A stretch of DNA of 60,683 bases from Burkholderia sp. IMCC1007 (GTDB lineage Bacteria > Pseudomonadota > Gammaproteobacteria > Burkholderiales > Burkholderiaceae), in the NCBI RefSeq assembly GCF_027257875.1, contig NZ_JAPVQY010000050.1, forward strand, positions 1 to 60,683. The letters are read 5' to 3'. The notes under the pieces are model-generated. The model ran no database searches and had not been told where the DNA came from. It saw only the letters and a program-made list of their open reading frames with translations. Both the position numbers and the translations under genes were made by a program. Positions 1-8,549 of the stretch are shown piece after piece. Numbering within the stretch: the first letter of the stretch is position 1; each line of letters opens with the position of its first letter.

Positions 1-2
1 CG

Positions 3-1172
3 GCCGGTGGCGCAGTCGCGAGCCAGCCGCTCGCGCCGCTCGAAGTGCCGCCGTGGACGCGCACGCCCGGCACGCCGCTGCTGTCGCCGCCGTATGGCCT
101 GCCCGGCGCGCACGAGCGCGACGTGATCCGTCGCAGCGCCCGCACGCCGGCGCTGCCCGGCTCCGGCTCGTCGATGACGCCGCTCGCCGACCTGTTCGGC
201 GACATCACGCCGAACGGCCTCGTCTACGAGCGCCATCATGCGGGCGTGCCGGATATCGACGCACAACAGCATCGCGTCGTCGTGCACGGCCTGGTGCGCG
301 AGCCGCGCATCTTCACGCTCGACGACCTGCTGCGTTTTCCGTCCGAATCACGGATCCACTTTCTCGAATGCTCGGGCAACACCGGCAGCGAATGGAACGG
401 CCCGAGCGGGCTGCCCGTTCAGTTCACGCACGGGCTGCTGTCGTGCTGCGAATGGACGGGCGTGCGGCTGTCGACGCTGCTCGACGAGACGGGCATCGAC
501 CCGGCCGCGCACTGGCTGCTCGCGGAAGGCGCGGACGGCGCGGCGATGACGCGCAGCCTGCCGCTCGACCGGATTCTCGACCGTGCGCTGGTCGTCCATG
601 CGCAGAACGGCGAGCGGCTGCGGCCCGAGAACGGCTATCCGGTACGGCTGATCGTGCCGGGCTTCGAAGGCAACACGAACGTCAAGTGGCTGCGGCGGCT
701 GAAGCTGGTCAGCGCGGCGGAGATGACGCGCGAGGAAACGTCGAAATACACGAGCCTGCTGCCGAACGGCTGCGCGCGCCAGTTCGTGTTCGAGATGGAC
801 GCGAAGTCGGTCATCACGCGGCCGTCGGCCGGCCACCGGCTCGCGTCGCACGGCTATTACCCGATCGGCGGCTATGCGTGGTCGGGGCGCGGCCGGATTC
901 GCGCGGTCGACGTATCGACCGACGGCGGCCGCACCTGGCGCGCCGCACGGCTCGCCGGCGACGTGCGCGATCGCGCGCTGACGCGCTTCGAGGCCGACTG
1001 GGTCTGGAACGGCGAGCCGGCCGACCTGCAAAGCCGCGCGACCGACGACACGGGCTACGTGCAGCCGACCCGCGCCGCGCTCGTCGCCGCGCGCGGCGTG
1101 AACTCGCAATACCACTACAACGGCATCCAGAACTGGCGCGTCGGCTCGGACGGCGAGGTGCGCAATGCATAA
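3..1172 (+). CDS. soxC: Sulfite dehydrogenase (SoxC/sulfite oxidase family), 5' partial
   Basis: Molybdopterin enzyme that would oxidise sulfite to sulfate in the periplasm and hand electrons to a c-type cytochrome. The reading frame is open from the first bases of the window, so the N terminus with any Tat signal lies outside; 389 residues are visible. The sulfite-oxidase Mo-binding motif FLECSGNTGSEW is present (Mo-ligating Cys encoded at 369-371), followed by the VPGFEGNTNVKWLRRL segment and a C-terminal dimerisation domain ending YHYNGIQNWRV, as in SoxC-type proteins. The next gene, a cytochrome c, overlaps the 3' end by 8 nt, which fits the heterodimeric dehydrogenase plus cytochrome arrangement. 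Whether it serves a complete Sox system or only sulfite detoxification cannot be decided here. Confidence 0.88.
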   Translation, partial: AGGAVASQPLAPLEVPPWTRTPGTPLLSPPYGLPGAHERDVIRRSARTPALPGSGSSMTPLADLFGDITPNGLVYERHHAGVPDIDAQQHRVVVHGLVREPRIFTLDDLLRFPSESRIHFLECSGNTGSEWNGPSGLPVQFTHGLLSCCEWTGVRLSTLLDETGIDPAAHWLLAEGADGAAMTRSLPLDRILDRALVVHAQNGERLRPENGYPVRLIVPGFEGNTNVKWLRRLKLVSAAEMTREETSKYTSLLPNGCARQFVFEMDAKSVITRPSAGHRLASHGYYPIGGYAWSGRGRIRAVDVSTDGGRTWRAARLAGDVRDRALTRFEADWVWNGEPADLQSRATDDTGYVQPTRAALVAARGVNSQYHYNGIQNWRVGSDGEVRNA

Positions 1173-1713
1173 GCCGAGTGTGCGTCTGATCGCATCGTTC
1201 GCGGTGGCGTCAGCGCTGAGCTGCGCGCTCGCCGTACCCGCGTTCGGCGCGGGCTTCGGTCTCGGTCAGCCGGTCGATCGCGCGACGATCGCCGCATGGG
1301 ACATCGACGTCGCGCCCGACGGCAGCGGCTTGCCGCGCGGTGCGGGCTCGGTCGCGCGCGGCGCGCACGTGTTCGCGGACAAATGCGCGATGTGTCACGG
1401 CGCCGCCGGCCAGGGTGGCGTCGGCGACCCGCTCGTCGGCGGGATCGGCTCGCTCACCGACGAGAAACCGAAAAAGACGGTCGGCAGCTACTGGCCGTAT
1501 GCGACGACGCTGTTCGATTACATCCGTCGCGCGATGCCGTACAACGCGCCGCAATCGCTGAGCGCGGACGATGTCTATGCGGTCACCGCATACGTGCTGC
1601 ACCTGAACGGCATCGTGCCCGACGACGCGACGCTCGATGCGCGCACGCTGCCGCGCGTGAAGATGCCGAATCGCGATGGTTTCGTGGCCGATCCCCGGCC
1701 GGACAGGCTGTGA
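1165..1713 (+). CDS. Cytochrome c, electron-acceptor subunit of the sulfite dehydrogenase
   Basis: Monoheme c-type cytochrome of 182 residues. It starts with a cleavable signal peptide (positively charged start, hydrophobic stretch, cleavage near AFGAGFG at about residue 30), so it acts in the periplasm. One heme-binding motif CAMCH lies near residue 75, and PYNAPQ near residue 130 can supply the Met of the axial ligand region (RRAMPYNAPQ). The start codon lies inside the preceding sulfite dehydrogenase gene (8-nt overlap), indicating translational coupling. It is about half the length of classic di-domain SoxD, so it is better described as a SoxD-like or SorB-like partner than as SoxD proper. 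Confidence 0.88.
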   Translation: MHKPSVRLIASFAVASALSCALAVPAFGAGFGLGQPVDRATIAAWDIDVAPDGSGLPRGAGSVARGAHVFADKCAMCHGAAGQGGVGDPLVGGIGSLTDEKPKKTVGSYWPYATTLFDYIRRAMPYNAPQSLSADDVYAVTAYVLHLNGIVPDDATLDARTLPRVKMPNRDGFVADPRPDRL

Positions 1714-1830
1714 CGCGAGTGTTTGCGGGCAAGCGGGAGAAAAAGCGCTCTTCCGCGAAGCCAGGGATGGTGCGCACGAGGTTCTGGTCAAGTGGCCAAC
1801 GTCCATCCTGAGCAACCCGCGCGGGGCCAC

Positions 1831-1862
1831 CGCCCGTCCCGCCACCGTTCGACGGACGGGCG
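1831..1862. terminator. Possible stem-loop between convergent genes
   Basis: CGCCCGTC (1831-1838) pairs with GACGGGCG (1855-1862) across a 16-nt loop. It lies between the convergent cytochrome gene and the flavin monooxygenase gene, where a bidirectional terminator would be expected, but no T-run follows on either strand. Confidence 0.3.
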
Positions 1863-1876
1863 CTGCGCCTTCGAAT

Positions 1877-3238
1877 TCAAGCGGCAGACGCGCGAAGCGC
1901 GGCGAATTCGCGCCGCTCCGGCCGCTGCAACCCCAGATGTTGGCGCAGCGTCTGGCCCGCATAGTCGCTGCGAAACAACCCACGGCGGCGCAGTTCGGGC
2001 AGCACGAGTTCGATGAAGTCGTCGAGGCCGCCCGGCAGGGTCGGCGCCATCACGTTGTAGCCGTCCGCGCCGTACCGCACGAAGCGCTCCTCGAGCGCGT
2101 CGACGATCTGCTCCGGCGCGCCGACGAGCTGCCAGTGCCCGCGCGCGCCGGCGATGCGCAGATACAGCTCGCGGATCGTCAGGTTCTCGCGCCGCGCGAG
2201 TTCGAGCGTCAGCGTCTGCCGGCTCTTGCTCGCGTTCGTTTCCGGCAGCGGCGGAATCGGGCCGTCGAGCGGATACGCGGAAAGGTCGACGCCGCCGGTC
2301 AGCCCCGACACGAGCGCAAGCCCGACCTTCGGGTCGATCAGCGCCTGCAGCGCGTCGAATTTCTCCTTCGCTTCGCGCTCGGTGCGGCCGACCACCGGAA
2401 ATACGCCGGGCATGATCTTCAGCGTGTCGGGGTCGCGGCCGAATGCGGCGAGTTGCCCCTTCACGTCCGCATAGAACGCGATCGCATCGTCGAGCGTCTG
2501 CTGCGCGGTGAAGATCACCTCGGCCGTGCGCGCGGCGAGCCGCGTGCCGGCCGGCGACGAACCGGCCTGCACGACGACCGGATGCCCCTGCGGCGAGCGC
2601 GCGACGTTCAGCGGCCCGCGCACCTGGAAAAAGCGGCCGCGATGATCGAGCACGTGGCGCTTGCCGGGCTCGAAGAAGCGTCCGGCCGCGCGATCGCGCA
2701 CGAATGCGTCGTCGTCCCAGCTATCCCACAGCCCGCGCACGACGTCCGCGAATTCCTCGGCGCGCGCATAGCGTTCGCCGTGATCGAAATGCGCGTCGCG
2801 ATTGAAGTTGCGCGCTTCGTGCGCGCTCGACGACGTGACGAGGTTCCACCCGGCGCGGCCGCCGCTGATGTGATCGAGCGACGCGAACTTGCGCGCGATG
2901 TGGAACGGCTCGTTGAAGCTCGTCGACGCGGTGCCGACCAGCCCGATGCGTTCGGTGACGGCCGCGAGCGCCGACAGCAGCGTCAACGGCTCGAACTGCG
3001 CGACGTAGCTGTGCGCGGTCCGGCTCAGGAATTCGACATCGTCGCCGCGCGTGCCGACGCCGTCCGCGAGGAACACGAGATCGAACTTCGCGGCCTCGGC
3101 CGCCTGCGCGAGCCGCGCGTAGTGGCGAAAGTCGACGCCGGCATCCGCCTGCGAGCCGGGATGGCGCCACGCGGCGATGTGATGGCCGGTGGGATACAGA
3201 AAGGCGCCGAGGTGCAGCTGGCCAGTGCGGGTCGTCAT
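1877..3238 (-). CDS. LLM-class flavin-dependent monooxygenase (NtaA/SnaA/DszA family)
   Basis: Bacterial-luciferase-like TIM-barrel protein of 453 residues, the usual length for the NtaA/DszA branch that uses FMNH2 and O2 to oxidise sulfonates, sulfones, thioethers or aminopolycarboxylates. Family hallmarks seen: LGAFLYPTGHHIAAWRHP at the N terminus, FDLVFLADG, the barrel segment LLSALAAVTERIGLVGTASTSFNEPFHIARKFASLDHISGGRAGWN, and the C-terminal GGLDDFIELVLPELRRRG. It is the last gene of a minus-strand set (dioxygenase, binding protein, ATPase, permease), 152 nt after the permease gene. This context suggests a desulfonating oxygenase, but substrate is not readable from sequence. A flavin reductase gene was not seen nearby. 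Confidence 0.9.
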   Translation of the reverse strand: MTTRTGQLHLGAFLYPTGHHIAAWRHPGSQADAGVDFRHYARLAQAAEAAKFDLVFLADGVGTRGDDVEFLSRTAHSYVAQFEPLTLLSALAAVTERIGLVGTASTSFNEPFHIARKFASLDHISGGRAGWNLVTSSSAHEARNFNRDAHFDHGERYARAEEFADVVRGLWDSWDDDAFVRDRAAGRFFEPGKRHVLDHRGRFFQVRGPLNVARSPQGHPVVVQAGSSPAGTRLAARTAEVIFTAQQTLDDAIAFYADVKGQLAAFGRDPDTLKIMPGVFPVVGRTEREAKEKFDALQALIDPKVGLALVSGLTGGVDLSAYPLDGPIPPLPETNASKSRQTLTLELARRENLTIRELYLRIAGARGHWQLVGAPEQIVDALEERFVRYGADGYNVMAPTLPGGLDDFIELVLPELRRRGLFRSDYAGQTLRQHLGLQRPERREFAALRASAA

Positions 3239-3390
3239 CAGGAAAATTCCCGGAAAGAAGGCTGCGCGTGCAGCCGGGGCGCCACGATCCGTCGATCACG
3301 CGCGTCGCAAACGGCACCGCAAAGTATAGGGACGCCTGCGGCGCGCGTGAAAAACCGATTTCAGCTTTGGTTATGCGCGCGCCGGGAATG

Positions 3391-4278
3391 TCAGTGCTGG
3401 ATGCCCCAGCGGCGCACCGTCACGCGCTCGAGCGTATCGAACACGAGGTGCTCGACGAGCAGGCCGATCACGATGACGGCCGCGAGCCCCGCGAACACGC
3501 GATCGGTATACAGCTCGTTGCGGTTCTGGAAGATGTACCAGCCGAGGCCGCCCTGCCCCGCGCTCGCGCCGAACACGAGTTCCGCCGCGATCAGCGTGCG
3601 CCACGCGAAGGCCCAGCCGACCCGCAGCCCCGACAGGATCGACGGCAGCGCGGCCGGCACGAGGATCAGCGCGATCTGCCGCAGGCCGGTGAGCCCGTAG
3701 TTGCGCCCGGCCATCTTCAGCGTGGCCGGCACGCCGGCGAAACCGGTGTACATGCTGAGCGCGAGCGGCCACAACACCGCATGCACGAGCACGAACAGCA
3801 GGCTGCCGGTGCCGAGCCCGAACCACAGCAGCGCGATCGGCAGCAACGCGATCGACGGCAACGGATTGAACATCGACGTGAGCATCGTCAGCACGTCGCG
3901 GCCGATGCGTGTCGACACCGCGACCGACGTCAGCACGAACGCGAACAACACGCCGAGCGCGTAGCCGCGCAGCAGCACCGACATCGAGATGCCCGTCTTC
4001 ACGAGCAGTTCGCCCGACTCGATGCCTTGCACGAACGCCGCGAGCGTCGCGCCGAAGGTCGGCACGAGCAGATCGTTCGCGACGATGCGCGCGACGATCT
4101 CCCACGCGGCGATCAGCACGAGCGCGATGACGCCGCGGCGAAACCAGCCGGCATCGGCGATGCGGCGCAACAGTGGCGCGGGCGCCGCGCGTTCGGCGTC
4201 GGGCGGCGTGTCGAGCGTGCGCTCGTATTCCGCGCGAACGGGCGGCAGCGGCGGCAGGACCGGATCGATCGTGCTCAT
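3391..4278 (-). CDS. ABC transporter permease, SsuC/TauC type
   Basis: Inner-membrane permease of a nitrate/sulfonate/taurine-class importer, 295 residues. A polar N-terminal region of about 50 residues is followed by about six hydrophobic spans from the span ALVLIAAWEIVARI to near residue 285; the cytoplasmic EAA-type loop appears as KMAGRNYGLTGLRQIALILVPAALPSILSGLRVG. The ATG overlaps the stop of the upstream ATPase gene (ATGA at 4275-4278), which fixes the start, although the frame stays open further upstream. It should work with the binding protein and ATPase encoded immediately upstream on the same strand. Confidence 0.9.
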   Translation of the reverse strand: MSTIDPVLPPLPPVRAEYERTLDTPPDAERAAPAPLLRRIADAGWFRRGVIALVLIAAWEIVARIVANDLLVPTFGATLAAFVQGIESGELLVKTGISMSVLLRGYALGVLFAFVLTSVAVSTRIGRDVLTMLTSMFNPLPSIALLPIALLWFGLGTGSLLFVLVHAVLWPLALSMYTGFAGVPATLKMAGRNYGLTGLRQIALILVPAALPSILSGLRVGWAFAWRTLIAAELVFGASAGQGGLGWYIFQNRNELYTDRVFAGLAAVIVIGLLVEHLVFDTLERVTVRRWGIQH

Positions 4279-5222
4279 GATGCGACGTCCTCCGGGTTCG
4301 GCGCGCTCGCGACGCCGGGCGCGTCGGTATCGAACAGCAAATGATGGATGCGTGCGACGCTGTCGCGGAAGTCGCCGGTGCCGACGTTCTCGAGCGAATG
4401 CTCGTGGCTGTTGAGTTCCGCGCGCACGCGGCCCGGATGCGGCGACAGCAGCAGGATCCGGTTGCCGACGACGAGCGCTTCCTCGATCGAATGCGTGACG
4501 AACAGCAGCGTGAAGCGGAACTCGTCCCACAAGCGCAGCAGCTCTTCCTGCATCTTGCGGCGCGTGAGCGCGTCGAGCGCGGCGAACGGTTCGTCCATCA
4601 ACAGCACGCGCGGCTGCATCGCGAGCGCGCGCGCGATCGCGACGCGCTGCTTCATCCCGCCGGACAGCGTATGCGGATACGCGTCGGCGAACGCGGCGAG
4701 TCCGACCTTGTCGAGATAGTGCAGCGCGCGCTCGCGTGCTTCGGCACGCGACAGCTTCGCGGCCGCCCGCAACGGAAACGCGACGTTCTCGGCGACCGTC
4801 TTCCACGGCGGCAACTGGTCGAACTCCTGGAACACGACGATGCGGTCGGGGCCCGGTCCGTGCACGGGGCGGCCGTCGAGCGTGATCGAACCCGACACGG
4901 GCTCGATGAAGCCGGCGATCGCCTTGAGCAACGTGGACTTGCCGCAGCCCGACGGGCCGAGCAGCACGAAGCGGTCGCTGCCGTACACGTCGAAGCTCAC
5001 CTGATGCGTGGCCCGCACGATCCGCGCGCCGCTCCGGTATTCGAGGTTCACGCGGTCGATGGCCAGCAGGCGCTCGCTGCGCGCATCGGCCGATGCGTCC
5101 AATGCCGCCTGCGTGTCGGGCCGGGTCGCGGTACGGGCGTCGGATGCCGCACGCGCGGCCGGCGCGGCGGTGCCGCGCGACGCATACGGCGGCAACCCGA
5201 TTCGGGGGGAAGTGGCGTTCAC
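4275..5222 (-). CDS. ABC transporter ATP-binding protein, SsuB/TauB type
   Basis: ATPase that powers the adjacent permease; 315 residues from the chosen GTG. It has Walker A GPSGCGKST, Q-loop VFQEFDQLPPW, signature LSGGMKQRVAIARAL, Walker B VLLMDEPFAALDALTR and the switch His in LFVTHSIEEAL, all in expected order. The GTG at 5222 (VNATSPRIG) is preferred because AAGAG lies 8 nt upstream and the further upstream in-frame sequence is low-quality coding sequence rich in Arg. About 60 residues precede the ABC core, more than usual for SsuB. Its stop overlaps the permease start by 4 nt, so the two are translationally coupled. Confidence 0.9.
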   Translation of the reverse strand: MNATSPRIGLPPYASRGTAAPAARAASDARTATRPDTQAALDASADARSERLLAIDRVNLEYRSGARIVRATHQVSFDVYGSDRFVLLGPSGCGKSTLLKAIAGFIEPVSGSITLDGRPVHGPGPDRIVVFQEFDQLPPWKTVAENVAFPLRAAAKLSRAEARERALHYLDKVGLAAFADAYPHTLSGGMKQRVAIARALAMQPRVLLMDEPFAALDALTRRKMQEELLRLWDEFRFTLLFVTHSIEEALVVGNRILLLSPHPGRVRAELNSHEHSLENVGTGDFRDSVARIHHLLFDTDAPGVASAPNPEDVAS

Positions 5223-5349
5223 GATCGAGACTCTTGCGAAGAAAACATCAGCATGCGGCCATGTGCGGCACGCCCCAACCAACGATTGCGCATATCGAAA
5301 CCGGATCGACGCATAAGCGTCGATCGCGATGCCGCAGCGGCGCCGGCGC

Positions 5350-6405
5350 TCAACTGCCGCCGGCCGTCGCCGGATCGTCGAAGAAGTAGTCGCGCCACGA
5401 TTTCGGCTCGTTGCGGATCGCACCGGTGCGATACATGAACTGCGCGAGCCGCAGCGTGTTCTGCGGCGCAGTCTTGAACGCCACCTGCGGATTGCGCAGG
5501 ATCTTCAGCAGCAACGCGCGATCGATCTTCGAGCCGTTCACGCGGATATACGTATCGGCCGCGCGCTCGGGATCGGCCGCGATCTGGCGCGCCGCGTCGG
5601 CGAGCGCGGCGACGAATGCGTGGTAAGTCTTCGGGTTGTCGTCGCGGAATTTCTGCGTGGCGTACAGCACCGTCGCGGAGCTCGGCCCGCCGAGCACGTC
5701 GTACGAACTCAGCACGATATGCGCGCCCGGATTGCCCGCGAGCTCCTGTTCCTGGAACGGCGGATTGCCGAAGTGGCCGGTGATCACGTTGCTGTTCGCG
5801 AGAATCGCGGCCGTCGCGTCGGGATGCGGAATCGCCTGCGTCAGCGCATCGAGCTTGTCGAACTGCTTGTCGCCCCACTGCTTCGCGGCCGCGTACTGCA
5901 GCACGCGCGACTGCACCGACACGCCGACGGCCGGCACCGCGATCCGGTCCTTCGCGCTCAGGTCGGCGATCGTCTTCACGTTCGGATTGTTGCTGACGAG
6001 GTAGTACGGAAAATTGCCCAGCGATGCGACGCCCTTCACGTTCTGCCGGCCGCGCGTGCGATCCCACACGGTCAGCAGCGGCCCGACGCCCGCGCCCGCG
6101 ACATCGACCGCGCCGGACAGCAGCGCGTCGTTGACGGCCGCGCCGCCCGACAGCCGCACCCAGTCGACCTTGATGTCGATGCCGGCCTTGCGCCCTTCCT
6201 TCTCGATCAGTTGCTGGTCGCGCGCAACGTTCAGCATCAGGTAGACGACGCCGAACTGCTCGGCGATGCGGATGCGGCCTTCCGCATGCGCGGCTTGCGG
6301 CACGCCGACGCCCGCGAATGCGAGCGCGGCGGTGAGCGTGGCGGCCAACGCGCGGCGCGCGGACAGGGTCGTGCGGCGAAACGCCGGCGAAAGCGAAAAC
6401 GACAT
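5350..6405 (-). CDS. Periplasmic substrate-binding protein, SsuA/TauA-like
   Basis: Solute receptor for the neighbouring ABC importer, 351 residues. The N terminus has a Sec-type signal peptide (RRTTLSARRALAATLTAALAFAG, cleavage likely after AAHA near residue 40). The mature part carries the aliphatic sulfonate/nitrate binding fold features: RIAEQFGVVYLMLNVARDQQLIEKEG, GGAAVNDALLSGAVDVAGAGVGPLL and the hinge region SNNPNVKTIADLSAKDRIAVPAVGVSVQSRVLQYAA. The ATG at 6405 is chosen because it begins the signal peptide; the frame is open far upstream only by chance. It lies 127 nt upstream of the ATPase gene and downstream of the dioxygenase gene. Ligand is inferred as an organosulfonate from context. 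Confidence 0.9.
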   Translation of the reverse strand: MSFSLSPAFRRTTLSARRALAATLTAALAFAGVGVPQAAHAEGRIRIAEQFGVVYLMLNVARDQQLIEKEGRKAGIDIKVDWVRLSGGAAVNDALLSGAVDVAGAGVGPLLTVWDRTRGRQNVKGVASLGNFPYYLVSNNPNVKTIADLSAKDRIAVPAVGVSVQSRVLQYAAAKQWGDKQFDKLDALTQAIPHPDATAAILANSNVITGHFGNPPFQEQELAGNPGAHIVLSSYDVLGGPSSATVLYATQKFRDDNPKTYHAFVAALADAARQIAADPERAADTYIRVNGSKIDRALLLKILRNPQVAFKTAPQNTLRLAQFMYRTGAIRNEPKSWRDYFFDDPATAGGS

Positions 6406-6461
6406 CGGAACTCCAGTGATCCAGTGAGAAAGGGGGGCGGCGGCACGAAGCGGCGCGCGAC

Positions 6462-7382
6462 TCAGAACGGCGCGTCGCCTTCGATCGTCGTGCGGTACAG
6501 CTTGCGGCGCAGATGGTCGGGCGTGCCGGCCGCGAGATGCATCAGCGAGCGGTTGTCCCAGAACACCAGGTCGTGATCGCGCCACCGATGCCGATACAGG
6601 TGCTCGGCACGCACGCTGTGCGCGAACAGTTCGTCGAGCAGCGCGCGGCTTTCGTCTTCGGGCAGGTCGACGATGCGCGTCGTGAAATGCTCGCTGACGA
6701 ACAGCGCGCGACGGCCCGTTTCCGGATGCGTGCGCACGACCGGATGCACGACCGCCTCGACCTGCGCGATCTGCTCGGGCGACAGGTTCGGCCGCCACGG
6801 GCTGCGCGCCTGCAGCTCCGCATAACGGGCGAGATACGTGTGCTCGGCGCGCCGCCCTTCGACCGCGCGGCGCAGATGCGCGGGCAACGTGTCCCACGCG
6901 AGATGCATGTTCGCGAACAACGTGTCGCCGCCCTCGGCCGGCAGTTCCTGCGCGTGCAGCAGCGAGCCGAGGCTCGGCTTTTCCTTGTACGACAGGTCGG
7001 AGTGCCAGAAATGGCCGGCGTCGCCGAGCCCGATCGGCTTGCCGTTCTCGACGATGTTCGACACGATCAGCACTTCCGGATGCGCGGGCAGCGCGAACTG
7101 ATGCAGCACGTGGGTCTGCAGCGGCCCGAAGCGGCGGCTGAACGCAATGTGCTCGGCCGGCGTGATGCGCTGGTCGCGAAACACCAGCACGTGATGATCG
7201 AGATGCGCGCGATGGATGCGCGCGAAATCGGCCGCGTCGAGCGGTTGCGACAGGTCGATGCCGACGACTTCGGCGCCCAGCGGCGCGTCGAACGCAACGA
7301 TGTCGAACTGCTGCGCGGGCGCCGACACGGGCCGTTGGCCGGCGAACGTCCATTCGGTGTCGCGGATGGCGGGAGTCGTCAC
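6462..7382 (-). CDS. TauD/TfdA-family 2-oxoglutarate-dependent dioxygenase
   Basis: Fe(II)/2-oxoglutarate dioxygenase of 306 residues, the usual TauD length. The iron ligands are visible: HSD in HFWHSDLSYKEKPSLGSLLHA and the distal His in NRSLMHLAAG; the 2-oxoglutarate-binding Arg is in RRKLYRTTIEGD near the C terminus. In the family such enzymes release sulfite from taurine or related sulfonates, or open sulfate esters. The start is a GTG at 7382 with AAGGG 9 nt upstream. It is the first gene of the minus-strand operon that continues with the ABC importer and the flavin monooxygenase, making a two-oxygenase sulfonate or sulfate-ester utilisation unit. Confidence 0.9.
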   Translation of the reverse strand: MTTPAIRDTEWTFAGQRPVSAPAQQFDIVAFDAPLGAEVVGIDLSQPLDAADFARIHRAHLDHHVLVFRDQRITPAEHIAFSRRFGPLQTHVLHQFALPAHPEVLIVSNIVENGKPIGLGDAGHFWHSDLSYKEKPSLGSLLHAQELPAEGGDTLFANMHLAWDTLPAHLRRAVEGRRAEHTYLARYAELQARSPWRPNLSPEQIAQVEAVVHPVVRTHPETGRRALFVSEHFTTRIVDLPEDESRALLDELFAHSVRAEHLYRHRWRDHDLVFWDNRSLMHLAAGTPDHLRRKLYRTTIEGDAPF

Positions 7383-7437
7383 GGTGCAGCCCTTGTTTCG
7401 GTAAAAAGCCGAATCTACGAGCGCGTGCCGGACTGCG

Positions 7438-7884
7438 TCAACGAAGCGATTTCGATACGTTTATCTGCTGTAGCGATAAAGATCGCTGCTCGGGCGGCAG
7501 CCGCGGCCGTTCTTCGGCGGGCAGATACGCGATCGCGACGTCCGCGCCTTCCCGCGCGAAGGCGATCGCAGCGGCGCGGCCGATGCCCGAGTCGCCGCCG
7601 GTGATGAGCGCCTTGCGGCCGTCGAGCCGGCCGCTGCCGCGGTAGCTTTGCTCGCCGTGATCGGGACGCGGCGTCATGCGCCCGGCCAGGCCCGGCCACG
7701 GCTGGTGCTGTTCGGGAAACGGCGCGTGCGGATACAGCGGGCGCGGATCGCGCGGCGCCGTGTCGCCGGGGTCGGGCGCGCCGCCGCCCTGCGCGACGGC
7801 CGGGATGGCCACGCTCGCGACAAGGCCGGCCGTCGTGCCTTGCACCCACCTGCGGCGCGATTCGGATACTTCGTCTGAGGACAT
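7438..7884 (-). pseudogene. Truncated Tat-exported SDR oxidoreductase (YdaD/Gsp39-like)
   Basis: The N-terminal 125 residues match the stress-type SDR family: a twin-arginine-like signal (SRRRWVQGTTAGLVASVAIP), the conserved PGLAGRMTPRPDHGEQSYRG linker, then the Rossmann start LITGGDSGIGRAAAIAFAREGADVAIAYLP. Homology stops abruptly near 7510, and 23 unrelated residues precede the stop at 7438. Full-length members have roughly 300 or more residues with the YxxxK catalytic site, all missing here. The break lies about 55 nt from the start of the dioxygenase gene, so the sulfonate operon or a deletion has removed the 3' two-thirds. The ATG at 7884 begins the signal peptide. Confidence 0.75.
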
Positions 7885-7924
7885 GGTGAACTCCAGTACA
7901 CAGGTGACGGGACGATGCGCGCGG

Positions 7925-8194
7925 CTACAGCGGCCGCGGCCGGTTACCCGAATCGTCCGGCGCGTCGTGCCGCTCCGGCCACGGCTTGCCGGTCGGGTCG
8001 CGCGCTTCGGTCTCGCGCGGATCGTCCGGCACGACCTTGCGCGCGTCGCTGTCCGGAATCGCATCGAGTTCGCCGCCGCCCGGCGCGTGGCCCGGCGTCG
8101 TGGCGGTTCGGCCCGGCGGTGCGGCGGGGTCATGGGCCTGTTCCGGGGCCTGTTCATGGGCCCCGTCGCGGCGGCGGCGTGGCCTTCTGTCCAC
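7925..8194 (-). CDS. Small hydrophilic protein of unknown function
   Basis: An 89-residue, Pro/Arg/Asp-rich frame starting from GTG and ending SGNRPRPL. The middle part (ELDAIPDSDARKVVPDDPRETEARDPTGKPWPERHD) has a natural amino-acid composition and lacks membrane segments. The GTG has no good ribosome site; a well-placed GGAGAG precedes an ATG at 8207 in a different frame (MTQTRGQK), which runs into a stop at the GCC-repeat tract around 8165-8180. A one-base slip in that tract would join the two. It lies 40 nt upstream of the truncated SDR gene on the same strand. No family recognised. Confidence 0.4.
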   Translation of the reverse strand: MDRRPRRRRDGAHEQAPEQAHDPAAPPGRTATTPGHAPGGGELDAIPDSDARKVVPDDPRETEARDPTGKPWPERHDAPDDSGNRPRPL

Positions 8195-8207
8195 GGGTTT
8201 GCGTCAT

Positions 8208-8549
8208 GCTTCTCTCCGTTTACCGATCTCCCGAAGGAGGTGCACCGGCATCGCGCGTCGGCACGGTGCGGCGTCCTGCGGCGGTTTCAGCAAGCGACAT
8301 GCCGTCATCGGCCGGGAGCGCCGGCGGGGGGAAGCGAACCAATCGACCAATACGCTGCACAATTTACAACCGCGCCGCACCACGGCGCGGACGCCGGTGC
8401 CACTGCCCGTGCCGCGCGGGCCTGCGGCAACGCCGCATGGCAGGCCGTTGCGGCCGGACGCGGGCGCGGCACGCAGTTTGCTACCGCTCGCGGGATAGCG
8501 TCACCGCGTCGGATGGACGGTCGCCGGCGGCATCACGTAACCGTGAGAT
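8208..8549. other. Intergenic region upstream of the histidine kinase
   Basis: About 340 nt without a convincing gene, separating the small minus-strand frame from the plus-strand kinase. It contains an AT-rich island CTGCACAATTTACAAC (8354-8369) in otherwise GC-rich sequence; a related AT island occurs at 20695 and a shorter match at 59565. No clear -35/-10 pair could be assigned. Confidence 0.4.

Noticed and set aside
5223..5423. N-terminal 67-residue extension of the ATP-binding protein
   Set aside because: The extra codons are Arg/Ser-rich without family similarity and the GTG at 5222 has a better ribosome site.
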